A stretch of 64,000 bases of DNA. Source: Sphingorhabdus_B sp041175505. Lineage in GTDB: Bacteria; Pseudomonadota; Alphaproteobacteria; Sphingomonadales; Sphingomonadaceae. Shown here in pieces: positions 52,073 to 59,649 of the stretch. The stretch's first letter is position 1. Each line of letters begins with the position of its first letter. Both the position numbers and the translations under genes were made by a program. The stretch spans positions 62,001 through 126,000 of the forward strand of contig JBEDET010000001.1 in NCBI GenBank assembly GCA_041175505.1. Direction: 5' to 3'. A model generated the notes under the pieces. That model was not told where the DNA came from. It did no database searches and saw nothing but the letters and a program-made list of their open reading frames with translations.

Positions 52073-53125
52073 TCATTTCATCGGCGGAGCGACCGAGCCG
52101 CGCCGCACGAGCGTCGACACGAAGGTCGATGGCTCTTGATCCTCTGGCGAGACGGATGTCGCATCGCCGATGATCTTAAGCGCCGCCGACCGGCCCATGG
52201 CAACAATGGGCCAACGCACCGTTGTCAGGGGCGGCCAGACCCGTGCGGCAATGGGCGTGTCATCGAAACCGATGATCGATAATTCTTCCGGCACGGCGAT
52301 ACCACGCGACCGCGCCGCGAACAGGACGCCTGCGGCCATTTCGTCATTACATGCGAAAATCGCCGTCGGCCGCGGCTGCAAATCAAACAGGCTTTCGGCC
52401 GCAGCGATCCCCGATTCGAACGTATATTGCCCATCGGCGATCAGGCTGCGGGGCAGTTTGATGCCCGCCTCTGCCAATGCGAATTCAAACCCGTCGCGCC
52501 TAACTTGCGCCGAATTAAAGCCATGCGGCCCGGAAATCAGGCCAATACGGCGATGTCCCAGCGCAATAAGGTGGCGCGTCGCCTCAATCACCGCATCCCT
52601 GTCATTGGACGCAACCATATGATCGGGGTCATCGAGCACGGACGATCCCATGCGGACATATTTGCAGTTCACCTCTTCACACAAGCGCGCAAGGGCATCT
52701 ATTTCCGAAATAGGCGGCAATAAAACGACGCCGTACAGCCGTTGCCGCACCAAAAAGCTGCGCACATCGTCAAGCATGTCCGGCGAACTCCTGTCCACCG
52801 GACGGACAACAAGTTCAAAGTCGGTGTCACGCAGCGCCTCCAATATGCCTTGCTGCATATTGAGTATCATCTGCGCATTCGGGTTGTCGTGGACAAGGCC
52901 AATCAGGAAATTGCGGCCCAGTGCCAGCGCACGCGCCTGTGGATTGGGGACATATCCGGTCTCCCGAATAACCGCCTCAATCTTTTCCCGCGTATCATCA
53001 TGCAAGGAGCCAGAGCGGTTTATGACGCGGCTAACGGTCTTTTTCGACACCCCAGCAAGCCGTGCGATATCGTTGATCGTCGGCTTTGCCGCCGCCTTGT
53101 GCCGAGGTTTTGGGACGCTCTTCAT
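52073..53125 (-). CDS. LacI-family transcriptional regulator of the pectin island
   Basis: A 350-residue repressor. The N-terminal helix-turn-helix TINDIARLAGVSKKTVSRVI is followed by the hinge helix region (NPQARALALGRNFLIG) and a periplasmic-binding-protein-like sensor domain (VASNDRDAVIEATRHL, GLISGPHGFNSAQVRRDG, IFACNDEMAAGVL). The start is at ATG 53125 (MKSVPKPRHK); 26 upstream codons in frame are unlikely. Four similar operator-like sites flank the island's transcription units. The inducer is probably a pathway intermediate such as KDG or galacturonate, which is a guess. Confidence 0.9.
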   Translation of the reverse strand: MKSVPKPRHKAAAKPTINDIARLAGVSKKTVSRVINRSGSLHDDTREKIEAVIRETGYVPNPQARALALGRNFLIGLVHDNPNAQMILNMQQGILEALRDTDFELVVRPVDRSSPDMLDDVRSFLVRQRLYGVVLLPPISEIDALARLCEEVNCKYVRMGSSVLDDPDHMVASNDRDAVIEATRHLIALGHRRIGLISGPHGFNSAQVRRDGFEFALAEAGIKLPRSLIADGQYTFESGIAAAESLFDLQPRPTAIFACNDEMAAGVLFAARSRGIAVPEELSIIGFDDTPIAARVWPPLTTVRWPIVAMGRSAALKIIGDATSVSPEDQEPSTFVSTLVRRGSVAPPMK

Positions 53126-53197
53126 ATTGGCTGCATAGCAAGAATTGCATATCGATACAGCAAAAGTTGCGAACAACATCTGGCGCATCCTTGCAAA

Positions 53198-53211
53198 TGA
53201 CACCGGTTTCC
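53198..53211. promoter_or_regulatory. Operator-like site between the LacI gene and the transporter operon
   Basis: TGACACCGGTTTCC; its complement GGAAACCGGTGTCA differs from the 46,315 and 52,041 sites by one base. It lies 72 bases before the regulator start and 66 bases before the hydratase-like gene, so it may serve both autoregulation and the transporter operon. Confidence 0.65.
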
Positions 53212-53277
53212 CATAACAACCGCTATAACGGAATTTTCAATGAGGGACGCAGATTATATCTGCGCAAACGATCGCCA

Positions 53278-54066
53278 ATGATAGCAACAGATATTGCCAA
53301 CCAATTTGTTGCAGCGCGGCGTCACGGCCGTCATCTGCCGGAATATCCGGGCCCCATTCCTGAAAGCTTGTCGGCTGCTTATGCGGTTCAGGACGCAGCG
53401 ATTCATGCGACTGGTCAGTCCGTCATTGGATGGAAAGTCGGGCGGATTTTTCCACCACTGTCTGAAAAATTTGGCGCGAACCGTCTGGCCGGCCCGATCT
53501 TTACCGCACACACTTTATCAGCGGATGCTGTGGCGTCTGGCAACATATTCACCGGCGGATTTGGCGCAGCCGAGGCTGAATTTCTGATCAAGATCGGCTC
53601 CGACCTGCCGCTTGGTAAGCATGATTACACGCTGGAAGAAGCCGAACGCCAAATCGAGGCGGTTCATGTCGGCATCGAAATTGCAAGCTCGCCTTTGCCC
53701 ACCATCAACGAGTTGGGGCCAGCCGTGACCGTTTCGGATTTCGGCAACAATAACGGCTTGATAATTGGCCAAGCGATACCCGACTGGCAGAACAGCAACT
53801 TTGCCGACTGGGTCGTTCGGTTGGAAATTGATGGCGCCGTCGCCGGAAGTGGCTCGGCCAACGCCTTCCCCGATGGCCCGCTCGGCGCTGTGCGCTTTCT
53901 GCTCAACAATTTGGGTGAACGCGGCATAGCCATCAAAGCGGGCACATGGATTTCGTCGGGCGCCGTGACGGGCGTGCATCAGGTTACGCCTGGTCAATCG
54001 GTACAGGCATTTTTTGACACATCATTGTTGGTAAGCTGCACAATAGAGGCCGCGCCAATCGTCTGA
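53278..54066 (+). CDS. 2-keto-4-pentenoate hydratase/fumarylacetoacetate hydrolase-superfamily protein
   Basis: A 262-residue protein of the MhpD-like hydratase family. ATGQSVIGWKVGRI, GPIFTAHTL, GGFGAAEAEFLIKIGSDLP (metal-ligand Glu residues) and ISSGAVTGVHQVTPGQ are typical. Enzymes of this fold hydrate 2-keto-4-pentenoates or cleave acylpyruvates; the substrate here is not known. It is first in an operon with the hexuronate transporter and altronate dehydratase, so it may act on a sugar-acid-derived keto acid. The start ATG 53278 is taken; the frame extends upstream through the operator. Confidence 0.78.
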   Translation: MIATDIANQFVAARRHGRHLPEYPGPIPESLSAAYAVQDAAIHATGQSVIGWKVGRIFPPLSEKFGANRLAGPIFTAHTLSADAVASGNIFTGGFGAAEAEFLIKIGSDLPLGKHDYTLEEAERQIEAVHVGIEIASSPLPTINELGPAVTVSDFGNNNGLIIGQAIPDWQNSNFADWVVRLEIDGAVAGSGSANAFPDGPLGAVRFLLNNLGERGIAIKAGTWISSGAVTGVHQVTPGQSVQAFFDTSLLVSCTIEAAPIV

Positions 54067-54089
54067 ATATATCTATGAGAGGAGGATTT

Positions 54090-55367
54090 ATGGAGACCGC
54101 TTCAATTCCGGAACGAACTGGCCGATATCGCTGGGCGATCATAGCCCTCTTATTCTTCGCAACGACGGTCAATTATATTGACCGCACCATGCTTGGGCTG
54201 CTTGCGCCCACGCTGCAGACCGAGTTAAATTGGAATGAGGACGATTACGGAAATATCGTCACCGCATTTCAGGCGGCATATGCGCTTGGATTTTTGTTCA
54301 TGGGCTATGTCATCGACCGGTTCGGACCAAAAATCGGTTACGCGATTGCGATTTCGATCTGGACGATAGGCCATGTCGCCCATGGCTTTGGCGGTTCGGT
54401 CGCGTCTTTCATGGCCGCCCGCGCCGTTCTGGGCGTCGGTGAAGCAGGCCACTTCCCGGCCGTTGTCCGTTCGAGCAGCGAATGGTTCCCGCAAAAAGAA
54501 CGCGCTTACGCCATCGGCTGGGTCAATTCGGGCACAACAATTGGTGTCATCCTAACTGCGCCAACCTTGTGGCTGTTCATGCAGGCGCTTGGCCTTGGCT
54601 GGCGCGAGACATTTATTTACTCCGGCGCCTTCGGAGTTGTGCTGCTTGGGCTTTGGCTGTGGTTGTACAGCAACCCGCGCGAAAGCGGCAAAGTCAGCGA
54701 AGGCGAACTGAAATGGATTGAACATGATCCGGCCGAAAAGATCGAAAAAATCGGCTGGAGCCGTATTGTCCGCAAACGCGAAGCATGGGCTTTTGCCAGC
54801 GCAAAGTTTTTGACCGATCCGGTTTGGTTCCTCATGCTGTTCTGGCTGCCCAAATATTTCAGCACGACTTATGACGTTGACCTTAAAGTCGTGCTCTTGC
54901 CGATGATCCTGATGTATCTTCTGTCCGATGTCGGCAGCATCGCAGGCGGATGGTTGTCATCACGGCTTATTCAGCGCGGGCGGACACCGAATTTCGCGCG
55001 CAAGGTCACCATGATTATGGCCGGCCTATGCGTGCTCCCCTTGCTCTTTGTTACAGGCGTGAGCAACATGTGGCTCGCGGTTCTGCTGATCGGTATCGCA
55101 CTGGCCGGGCATCAGGCATTCTCCACTAACCTGTTGTCCATTCCGCCAGACATGTTCCCGAAACGGGCCGTGGGCAGCGTGATTGGTCTTGGCGGATTTG
55201 CCGGCGGTATTGGCGGCATGATTATGGCGAAGTCGACGGGCTTGGTTCTGGACGCGACCCAAGGCAATTACACCATCATCTTTGCGATGTGCACCACGGT
55301 GTATTTCCTTGCGGTTGCGGCCATCCATTTGCTGTCGCCCCGCCTTGCAAAGGTTGAAGTGCAATAG
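54090..55367 (+). CDS. exuT: MFS hexuronate transporter (ExuT-like)
   Basis: A 425-residue major facilitator superfamily permease with about 12 membrane helices. VNYIDRTMLGLLAP in helix 1 and GWVNSGTTIGVILTAP, FGGSVASFMAARAVLGVGEAGHFP in helices 4-5 are characteristic of the ACS/ExuT anion symporter group. It would bring galacturonate or glucuronate across the inner membrane. ATG 54090 is the start because GGAGGA lies seven bases before it; an ATG at 54075 precedes that ribosome-binding site. uxaA begins three bases after the stop. Confidence 0.9.
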   Translation: METASIPERTGRYRWAIIALLFFATTVNYIDRTMLGLLAPTLQTELNWNEDDYGNIVTAFQAAYALGFLFMGYVIDRFGPKIGYAIAISIWTIGHVAHGFGGSVASFMAARAVLGVGEAGHFPAVVRSSSEWFPQKERAYAIGWVNSGTTIGVILTAPTLWLFMQALGLGWRETFIYSGAFGVVLLGLWLWLYSNPRESGKVSEGELKWIEHDPAEKIEKIGWSRIVRKREAWAFASAKFLTDPVWFLMLFWLPKYFSTTYDVDLKVVLLPMILMYLLSDVGSIAGGWLSSRLIQRGRTPNFARKVTMIMAGLCVLPLLFVTGVSNMWLAVLLIGIALAGHQAFSTNLLSIPPDMFPKRAVGSVIGLGGFAGGIGGMIMAKSTGLVLDATQGNYTIIFAMCTTVYFLAVAAIHLLSPRLAKVEVQ

Positions 55368-55370
55368 GCT

Positions 55371-56873
55371 ATGACCCCACGCTTCATCATTGCCAACGCG
55401 CGCGATAATGTGGCTGTCGCCATCAGTAACCTGCCAGCTGGTGTACCATTGCGTGACGGCTTGGCCGCCAGCGAAGCCATACCCGCCGGTCATAAGATTG
55501 CCTTACGATCCATAAAGCGTGGCGACCCGGTTATAAAGCTTGGTCAACCTATTGGCATTGCAACCAATGCCATTGCCTCCGGCGCGCATGTACACAGCCA
55601 TAATTTGCATTTCTCCCGTGGCGATGTTGCAGGGGAGATCGGCATTGACCTACGTCAACCAGAGCCGATTGCGGCTACGTTCGACGGCTTTGTTCGTTCC
55701 GACGGGCGCGTGGGTACGCGTAATTATGTCGGCATCCTCACATCTGTAAATTGTTCAGCGACCGTGGCAAAGCGGATTGCCGGGCATTTTACGCCTGAAC
55801 GCCTTGCCGCCTTTCCCCATGTCGATGGCGTGGTGGCATTCAACCATCTGTCGGGTTGCGGCATGGCCAAGGCGGGGCGCGGGATGGATAATTTGCGCCG
55901 CACGCTGACCGGCTACGCATCACATCCAAATTTTGGTGCAGTCCTGATTGTTGGACTTGGATGTGAAGTGAATCAAATTGATCCGCTTCTCACCTCAGCC
56001 GGTCTTGAGGAATCCGATCATTTGCGGACCTTGGGCATTCAGGACGCGGGCGGCACGATGGCGGCGATTGAGGCTGGCATCGCGCTTGTCGAGGCCATGC
56101 TCCCATATGCTGATCGCCATCGCCGGCAAACATTGTCTGCCGAACATCTGACGATTGGGTTGCAATGCGGCGCATCCGATGGCTATTCGGCTTTGACGGC
56201 GAACCCAGCATTGGGGGAGGCCGTCGATTTGCTAGTTGCAGCAGGTGGACGTGCCATATTGTCGGAAACACCGGAAATTTATGGCGCAGAAAACCTTCTT
56301 TTGCGCCGCGCGGCCTCACCCCAAATTGCACAGGATCTTATCGCCCGCCTGAAATGGTGGGAAGATTATGCCGCGCAGGAAGGCGCTAGCCTCGACAACA
56401 ATCCGTCGCCAGGAAACAAGGCGGGCGGGATAACGACAATATTGGAAAAGTCTTTAGGCGCGGTTGCCAAAGCCGGTTCTACGCCGCTGAACGCTGTTGT
56501 CGATTATGCACAGACCGTCGACGCGCCCGGCCTTAGCTTCATGGATTCCCCCGGCTACGACCCCTGCTCTGCCACGGGGCAAATCGCGGCAGGGGCGAAC
56601 TTAATCCTATTCACAACCGGCCGCGGTTCCGTATTTGGTTCCCTTCCGGCCCCCACGATTAAATTGGCATCAAACGCCGCGCTCGCAAAAGCGATGGCTG
56701 ACGATATTGATGTGGATTGCAGCAAAATTCTCGACAGTGTTACGGGGGCACAAATGGGCGCTGAAGTTTTTCAAGCCATTTTGGCAACGGCCAGTGGACA
56801 GAAATCTGCGTCAGAGAGCTTTAACATGGGTGAGAGCGAAATGGTGCCTTGGATCCCAGGCGCTGTTTTCTAA
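55371..56873 (+). CDS. uxaA: Altronate dehydratase
   Basis: A 500-residue UxaA. The N-terminal SAF domain (AIPAGHKIALRSIKRGD) is followed by the large dehydratase domain (FDGFVRSDGRVGTRNYVGI, NHLSGCGMAKAG, LGCEVNQID, LQCGASDGYSAL, FMDSPGYDPCSATGQIAAG) with the cysteines expected for iron binding. It dehydrates D-altronate to KDG, the last specific step of the galacturonate branch before KdgK. Both domains are in one polypeptide, as in E. coli UxaA. Confidence 0.94.
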   Translation: MTPRFIIANARDNVAVAISNLPAGVPLRDGLAASEAIPAGHKIALRSIKRGDPVIKLGQPIGIATNAIASGAHVHSHNLHFSRGDVAGEIGIDLRQPEPIAATFDGFVRSDGRVGTRNYVGILTSVNCSATVAKRIAGHFTPERLAAFPHVDGVVAFNHLSGCGMAKAGRGMDNLRRTLTGYASHPNFGAVLIVGLGCEVNQIDPLLTSAGLEESDHLRTLGIQDAGGTMAAIEAGIALVEAMLPYADRHRRQTLSAEHLTIGLQCGASDGYSALTANPALGEAVDLLVAAGGRAILSETPEIYGAENLLLRRAASPQIAQDLIARLKWWEDYAAQEGASLDNNPSPGNKAGGITTILEKSLGAVAKAGSTPLNAVVDYAQTVDAPGLSFMDSPGYDPCSATGQIAAGANLILFTTGRGSVFGSLPAPTIKLASNAALAKAMADDIDVDCSKILDSVTGAQMGAEVFQAILATASGQKSASESFNMGESEMVPWIPGAVF

Positions 56874-56888
56874 ATATTTTTTCGATTT

Positions 56889-56927
56889 GAACCTGATAGC
56901 ATCGGGTTCCATTGAAGGCGGCGCCTT
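56889..56927 (+). terminator. Paired stem-loops after uxaA
   Basis: GAACCTGAT/ATCGGGTTC forms a 9-bp stem with loop AGC (one G-U pair) at 56889-56909, followed by GAAGGC/GCCTT at 56914-56927. They lie 16 bases after the uxaA stop. No T-tract follows, so they may be terminators or just RNA-end structures. Confidence 0.4.
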
Positions 56928-57291
56928 TCAATAAGGCGGCAGCTTTCGGAGCACCCACATAGAAGTTTAAATGACAGATGGTGGGCAGAATTTTACTTTA
57001 TAGCGTCAATTCTAAATCGGCTTTGGCATTCTCCGTTTAATTCATGTGAGAAACACTACGTCGACCAGCTGGTGCATTGGTAAACGCTTGTCTCAAGAAC
57101 TGTTGGAGCACACTGATCGGAGCCTAAAAAAGCTCCACATCATATCCCTACCCGCTGAACGCTTGCCTTTGCCCGCGGATAGGTCGGATTTGACGGTAAA
57201 TGATACAACCGCTCGCCCATTTGCGGCCTTTACCTTTGCTGACCCAATTTGCGGACCGTGCTGCTAGCAAATCCACTTGAGTATCAGACAG
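56928..57291. other. Gene-poor, lower-GC right shoulder of the island
   Basis: About 360 bases with no convincing coding sequence on either strand. A 73-codon frame at 57046-57267 has no recognisable motif or ribosome-binding site. The base composition is visibly richer in A and T than the catabolic genes to the left, as often seen at the edges of decayed islands. Confidence 0.55.
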
Positions 57292-57567
57292 CTAAACTGG
57301 CAGCAGTTCGTCTACTAAATAGTCTTTTGCTAAAATTACTTTAAGAAAGTCATCGCGATCATTCTTTGGAAATCGCAACCGCGCCTGCAGAGATGACTTC
57401 GCTGCGTTAGAGCAGTTGACATCAATGACTGCAATGGGTTCGTGGGCGATGACTTTCCCGCCCACTGCGACCAGAATCGGGTTTTTGACAGATGAGGCAG
57501 AATGGTACTTTTTAGGCGCGCGTACGTCCCGACTTTGAAATGCTTCAAAATTCTTAAAGGCATGCAA
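57292..57567 (-). CDS. Hypothetical protein, unrecognised
   Basis: A possible 91-residue basic protein in the gene-poor right shoulder. It has mixed hydrophobic and charged stretches (VAVGGKVIAHEPIAVIDV) but no motif I recognise and no clear ribosome-binding site. It could be a remnant of an older island gene or not a gene at all. Confidence 0.3.
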   Translation of the reverse strand: MHAFKNFEAFQSRDVRAPKKYHSASSVKNPILVAVGGKVIAHEPIAVIDVNCSNAAKSSLQARLRFPKNDRDDFLKVILAKDYLVDELLPV

Positions 57568-57688
57568 TGGATGAATTACCCAAGGTATAAGAACGCCTTT
57601 CGGAACCTATGTTAACAAGACATGCAAACAACTGATCGCCGGCATCGGCCATTGGTCAATAAAGGTCAGAGGCATTAGTCAGATGTTA

Positions 57689-58036
57689 TCAGGAGATAAG
57701 TTCAGCCTTGTGATGCGAATGGTTTGGATGCTTTGTTCGGGGCTTCCGGCATTTCCACCTAGATCCCTCGGCCAACCCGAAGGCAAATAACACAGCTTCC
57801 AGCTCACGTAGCTCCGCCAGCCTTAGGCTTCGTTCTGCCTTGGCCTGCAGTGTTTCCTGGCCGTGCCTATATTGCGGATAGTCTGCACCTCGCATAATAG
57901 TTTCTAGTTTACGTGCGCCGTGATAGCGGCAAACCGACATTCGATAAGCGGCTGGGTTGCTAGATTGGTCACCGCGTGCCTCGCACTTCGCTTTGCAGCA
58001 TTTTGTTTTGCCTGAGAGGATGTTTGGAAGCGGCAT
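57689..58036 (-). CDS. Small island-type protein with HGAR motif
   Basis: A possible 115-residue basic protein. The cysteine-rich start (CCKAKCEARGDQSSNP) followed by SVCRYHGARKLETI, YRHGQETLQAKAERS and a helical LRLAELRELEAVLFAFGL segment resembles small proteins often found beside integrases in alphaproteobacterial islands and prophages, from general memory. The function of those proteins is not established. It ends 31 bases before the right repeat and is the only mobility-associated gene I see in the island. Confidence 0.6.
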   Translation of the reverse strand: MPLPNILSGKTKCCKAKCEARGDQSSNPAAYRMSVCRYHGARKLETIMRGADYPQYRHGQETLQAKAERSLRLAELRELEAVLFAFGLAEGSRWKCRKPRTKHPNHSHHKAELIS

Positions 58037-58067
58037 AGTGAGCGATCTGCGCGAATTCAGAGATACG

Positions 58068-58131
58068 GACTTTTAATCAGTAGGTCGCTGGTTCGAACCC
58101 AGCAGGGCTCACCATATATTTCAATGACTTA
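58068..58131 (+). repeat. Right att-like direct repeat (3' fragment of tRNA-Lys)
   Basis: A 64-base exact copy of 37,435-37,498: the 3' part of tRNA-Lys from the anticodon arm, plus CCA and 17 more bases. The sequence before it (TTCAGAGATACG) does not resemble the tRNA 5' half, so it cannot make a functional tRNA. This is the expected scar at the far end of an element integrated into a tRNA gene. Confidence 0.95.
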
Positions 58132-58344
58132 TCTAGATATTCTGGGTTCGTTGTTGTTGATACGGTGGCGCTAGGCATCACATAGATTGCACCGCAACCA
58201 GGAGCCTTGCCAAAACGGTGCGAGCCGCAAGATGTTGAGGTGAGTGTCTCTTAAAGAAGCGCACACCATTATCGCGAACATTTCAGCTCGTAATCCGCCT
58301 TTGCCCTCAAGTCGTCCGGACCAGTTCGACGTCATGGTGCCAGA
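58132..58344. other. Short gap between the right repeat and the next gene
   Basis: Together with the repeat this makes a gap of about 300 bases. Apart from the repeat it shows no coding frame, tRNA or clear hairpin. It should be the original chromosomal sequence that followed tRNA-Lys before insertion. Confidence 0.5.
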
Positions 58345-59562
58345 CTAAGGCAGTCTCTCAAACGTCAGGCCAGCATGCGCCTCAAGCCGTTTGATTAGCT
58401 TATCCCCTAAAATCGTTGCTGGCGTCCAGAAGCCGCCCGGAACCTCGTCAGGCACGTCTTTGGCAAGGCAGGCAGCGGCCTGAGACAGCATCTTTGCCGT
58501 TGATCCATAGCCTGGGTCTCTATCCCCCGTGACGCGGCAACGGATCGTTTCGCCCTTGGCCGTTGATCCGAGGAAAACAATATCAAAATTCCCCTCAAGC
58601 TGCGCCTTTTCGCTTGGCCCCTCACCCGGCTTTGGCAAGACAAAAGTTTCCAGCAGCCAGCGGATTGGGGGCACGGCCAGACCGATCATAAGGGCATTGG
58701 CACCCCAATGCGCCGCGCGCGCCTTTTGCTTGCCGGAACCGCCCTGCCCCGTCACCACCGCTTCCTCATATTTGAATTCAGTACCATAGCTGTTGTGGCT
58801 CAGCGCGTTTGACCGATGCACAACCCGTGTGTTGATACCCGCCATGATGAAGGGCGCGATCCAACCACCATAGACATTGTCATATGCGATCTTCACATCC
58901 GGCTGCGCGATAGTGAACCCATGGCTTTGTGGGCAAAGGCTATAAGGGTCTTTAAGTTCGCGCCGCAGATCGGCGTTGCTGACCGCTTCTTTGACCATGT
59001 TAATCATGCTTGCGATGGTGCCGCCGGACGCGCCGCCTTTCATGCTGACGACCCGCATGTTTACCCGGTCACAGCTATGCCCGAATTTTTCCAATGCGCC
59101 GCGTTGCAGGAAATGGACGCCCAGATCGGATGGGATGCTGTCAAAGCCGCAACAATGCACAATCCGCGCGCCGCTTTTGATTGCGTCGGCTTCATGCCGC
59201 AATTGCATTTTGCGGATCCACTGCGGCTCGCCTGTTAAATCGCAATAATGGGTCCCCGTGGTGGCGCAGACCTGAACGAGCACGTCACCATACAGCGCAT
59301 AGGGGCCGACCGTCGACATGACGACCGTGGTCTGCGCGCACATTTGCTTCAGCGCATCTTCATCCGCAGCGTCAGCAACGATAATGTCTATGCCCCGCAG
59401 TCCAACGGTATCGCGGACCTGCTTAAGCTTGCTGAGCGAACGCCCTGCGATGGCCCATTTAACCGATCCATCGGCGAACTGCTCTTGCATGTAACGCACG
59501 ATGATCTGGCCGACAAAGCTGGTGGCCCCATATACGATGATATCAAATTTCTTTTCGGCCAT
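58345..59562 (-). CDS. Saccharopine dehydrogenase-like oxidoreductase
   Basis: A 405-residue NAD(P)-binding protein of the saccharopine dehydrogenase NADP-binding family. IIVYGATSFVGQIIVRYM is the Rossmann motif, followed by AIAGRSLSKL and CCGFDSIPSDLGVHFLQ, typical of the mycobacterial trans-acting enoyl reductase-like and plant/animal SCCPDH-type proteins. True lysine-pathway activity is unlikely. Given the acyl-CoA dehydrogenase genes upstream in the same direction, a role in lipid or acyl-CoA metabolism is plausible but inferred. Start at ATG 59562 (MAEKKFDII) is preferred. Confidence 0.85.
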   Translation of the reverse strand: MAEKKFDIIVYGATSFVGQIIVRYMQEQFADGSVKWAIAGRSLSKLKQVRDTVGLRGIDIIVADAADEDALKQMCAQTTVVMSTVGPYALYGDVLVQVCATTGTHYCDLTGEPQWIRKMQLRHEADAIKSGARIVHCCGFDSIPSDLGVHFLQRGALEKFGHSCDRVNMRVVSMKGGASGGTIASMINMVKEAVSNADLRRELKDPYSLCPQSHGFTIAQPDVKIAYDNVYGGWIAPFIMAGINTRVVHRSNALSHNSYGTEFKYEEAVVTGQGGSGKQKARAAHWGANALMIGLAVPPIRWLLETFVLPKPGEGPSEKAQLEGNFDIVFLGSTAKGETIRCRVTGDRDPGYGSTAKMLSQAAACLAKDVPDEVPGGFWTPATILGDKLIKRLEAHAGLTFERLP

Positions 59563-59649
59563 TTTTATTCCCCTGCGCAAAGCAACTTTGCATGTTTACC
59601 CGTGTTCTATGATGTTCGCTGACGGCGTCGTACTTGAATGAAGCATTGG

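Larger units (their letters stand above)
37435..58131. mobile_element. Genomic island for pectin and galacturonate use, inserted at tRNA-Lys
   Basis: The unit from repeat to repeat is 20,633 bases. It holds, from left to right: a leftward operon of TonB receptor, GH43, esterase, uxaC and uxuB; a rightward pectate lyase and kdgF; a leftward operon of dhuI, kduD, kdgK and a carboxylesterase; a LacI regulator; and a rightward operon of a hydratase-like gene, exuT and uxaA. Housekeeping genes stop at the left repeat and resume past the right one. The right end (56,874-58,067) is less dense and poorer in GC. No integrase is recognisable, so present mobility would depend on another element. Boundaries are as good as the repeats; the mobility is inference. 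Confidence 0.85.

Noticed and set aside
57046..57267. A 73-codon frame in the right shoulder of the island
   Set aside because: No motif, no ribosome-binding site and no similarity I can recognise; most likely chance.
58068..58143. A second tRNA-Lys gene
   Set aside because: Only the 3' part from the anticodon arm is present. The 5' half, D-arm and acceptor 5' strand are missing, so it is the right-hand repeat and not a gene.
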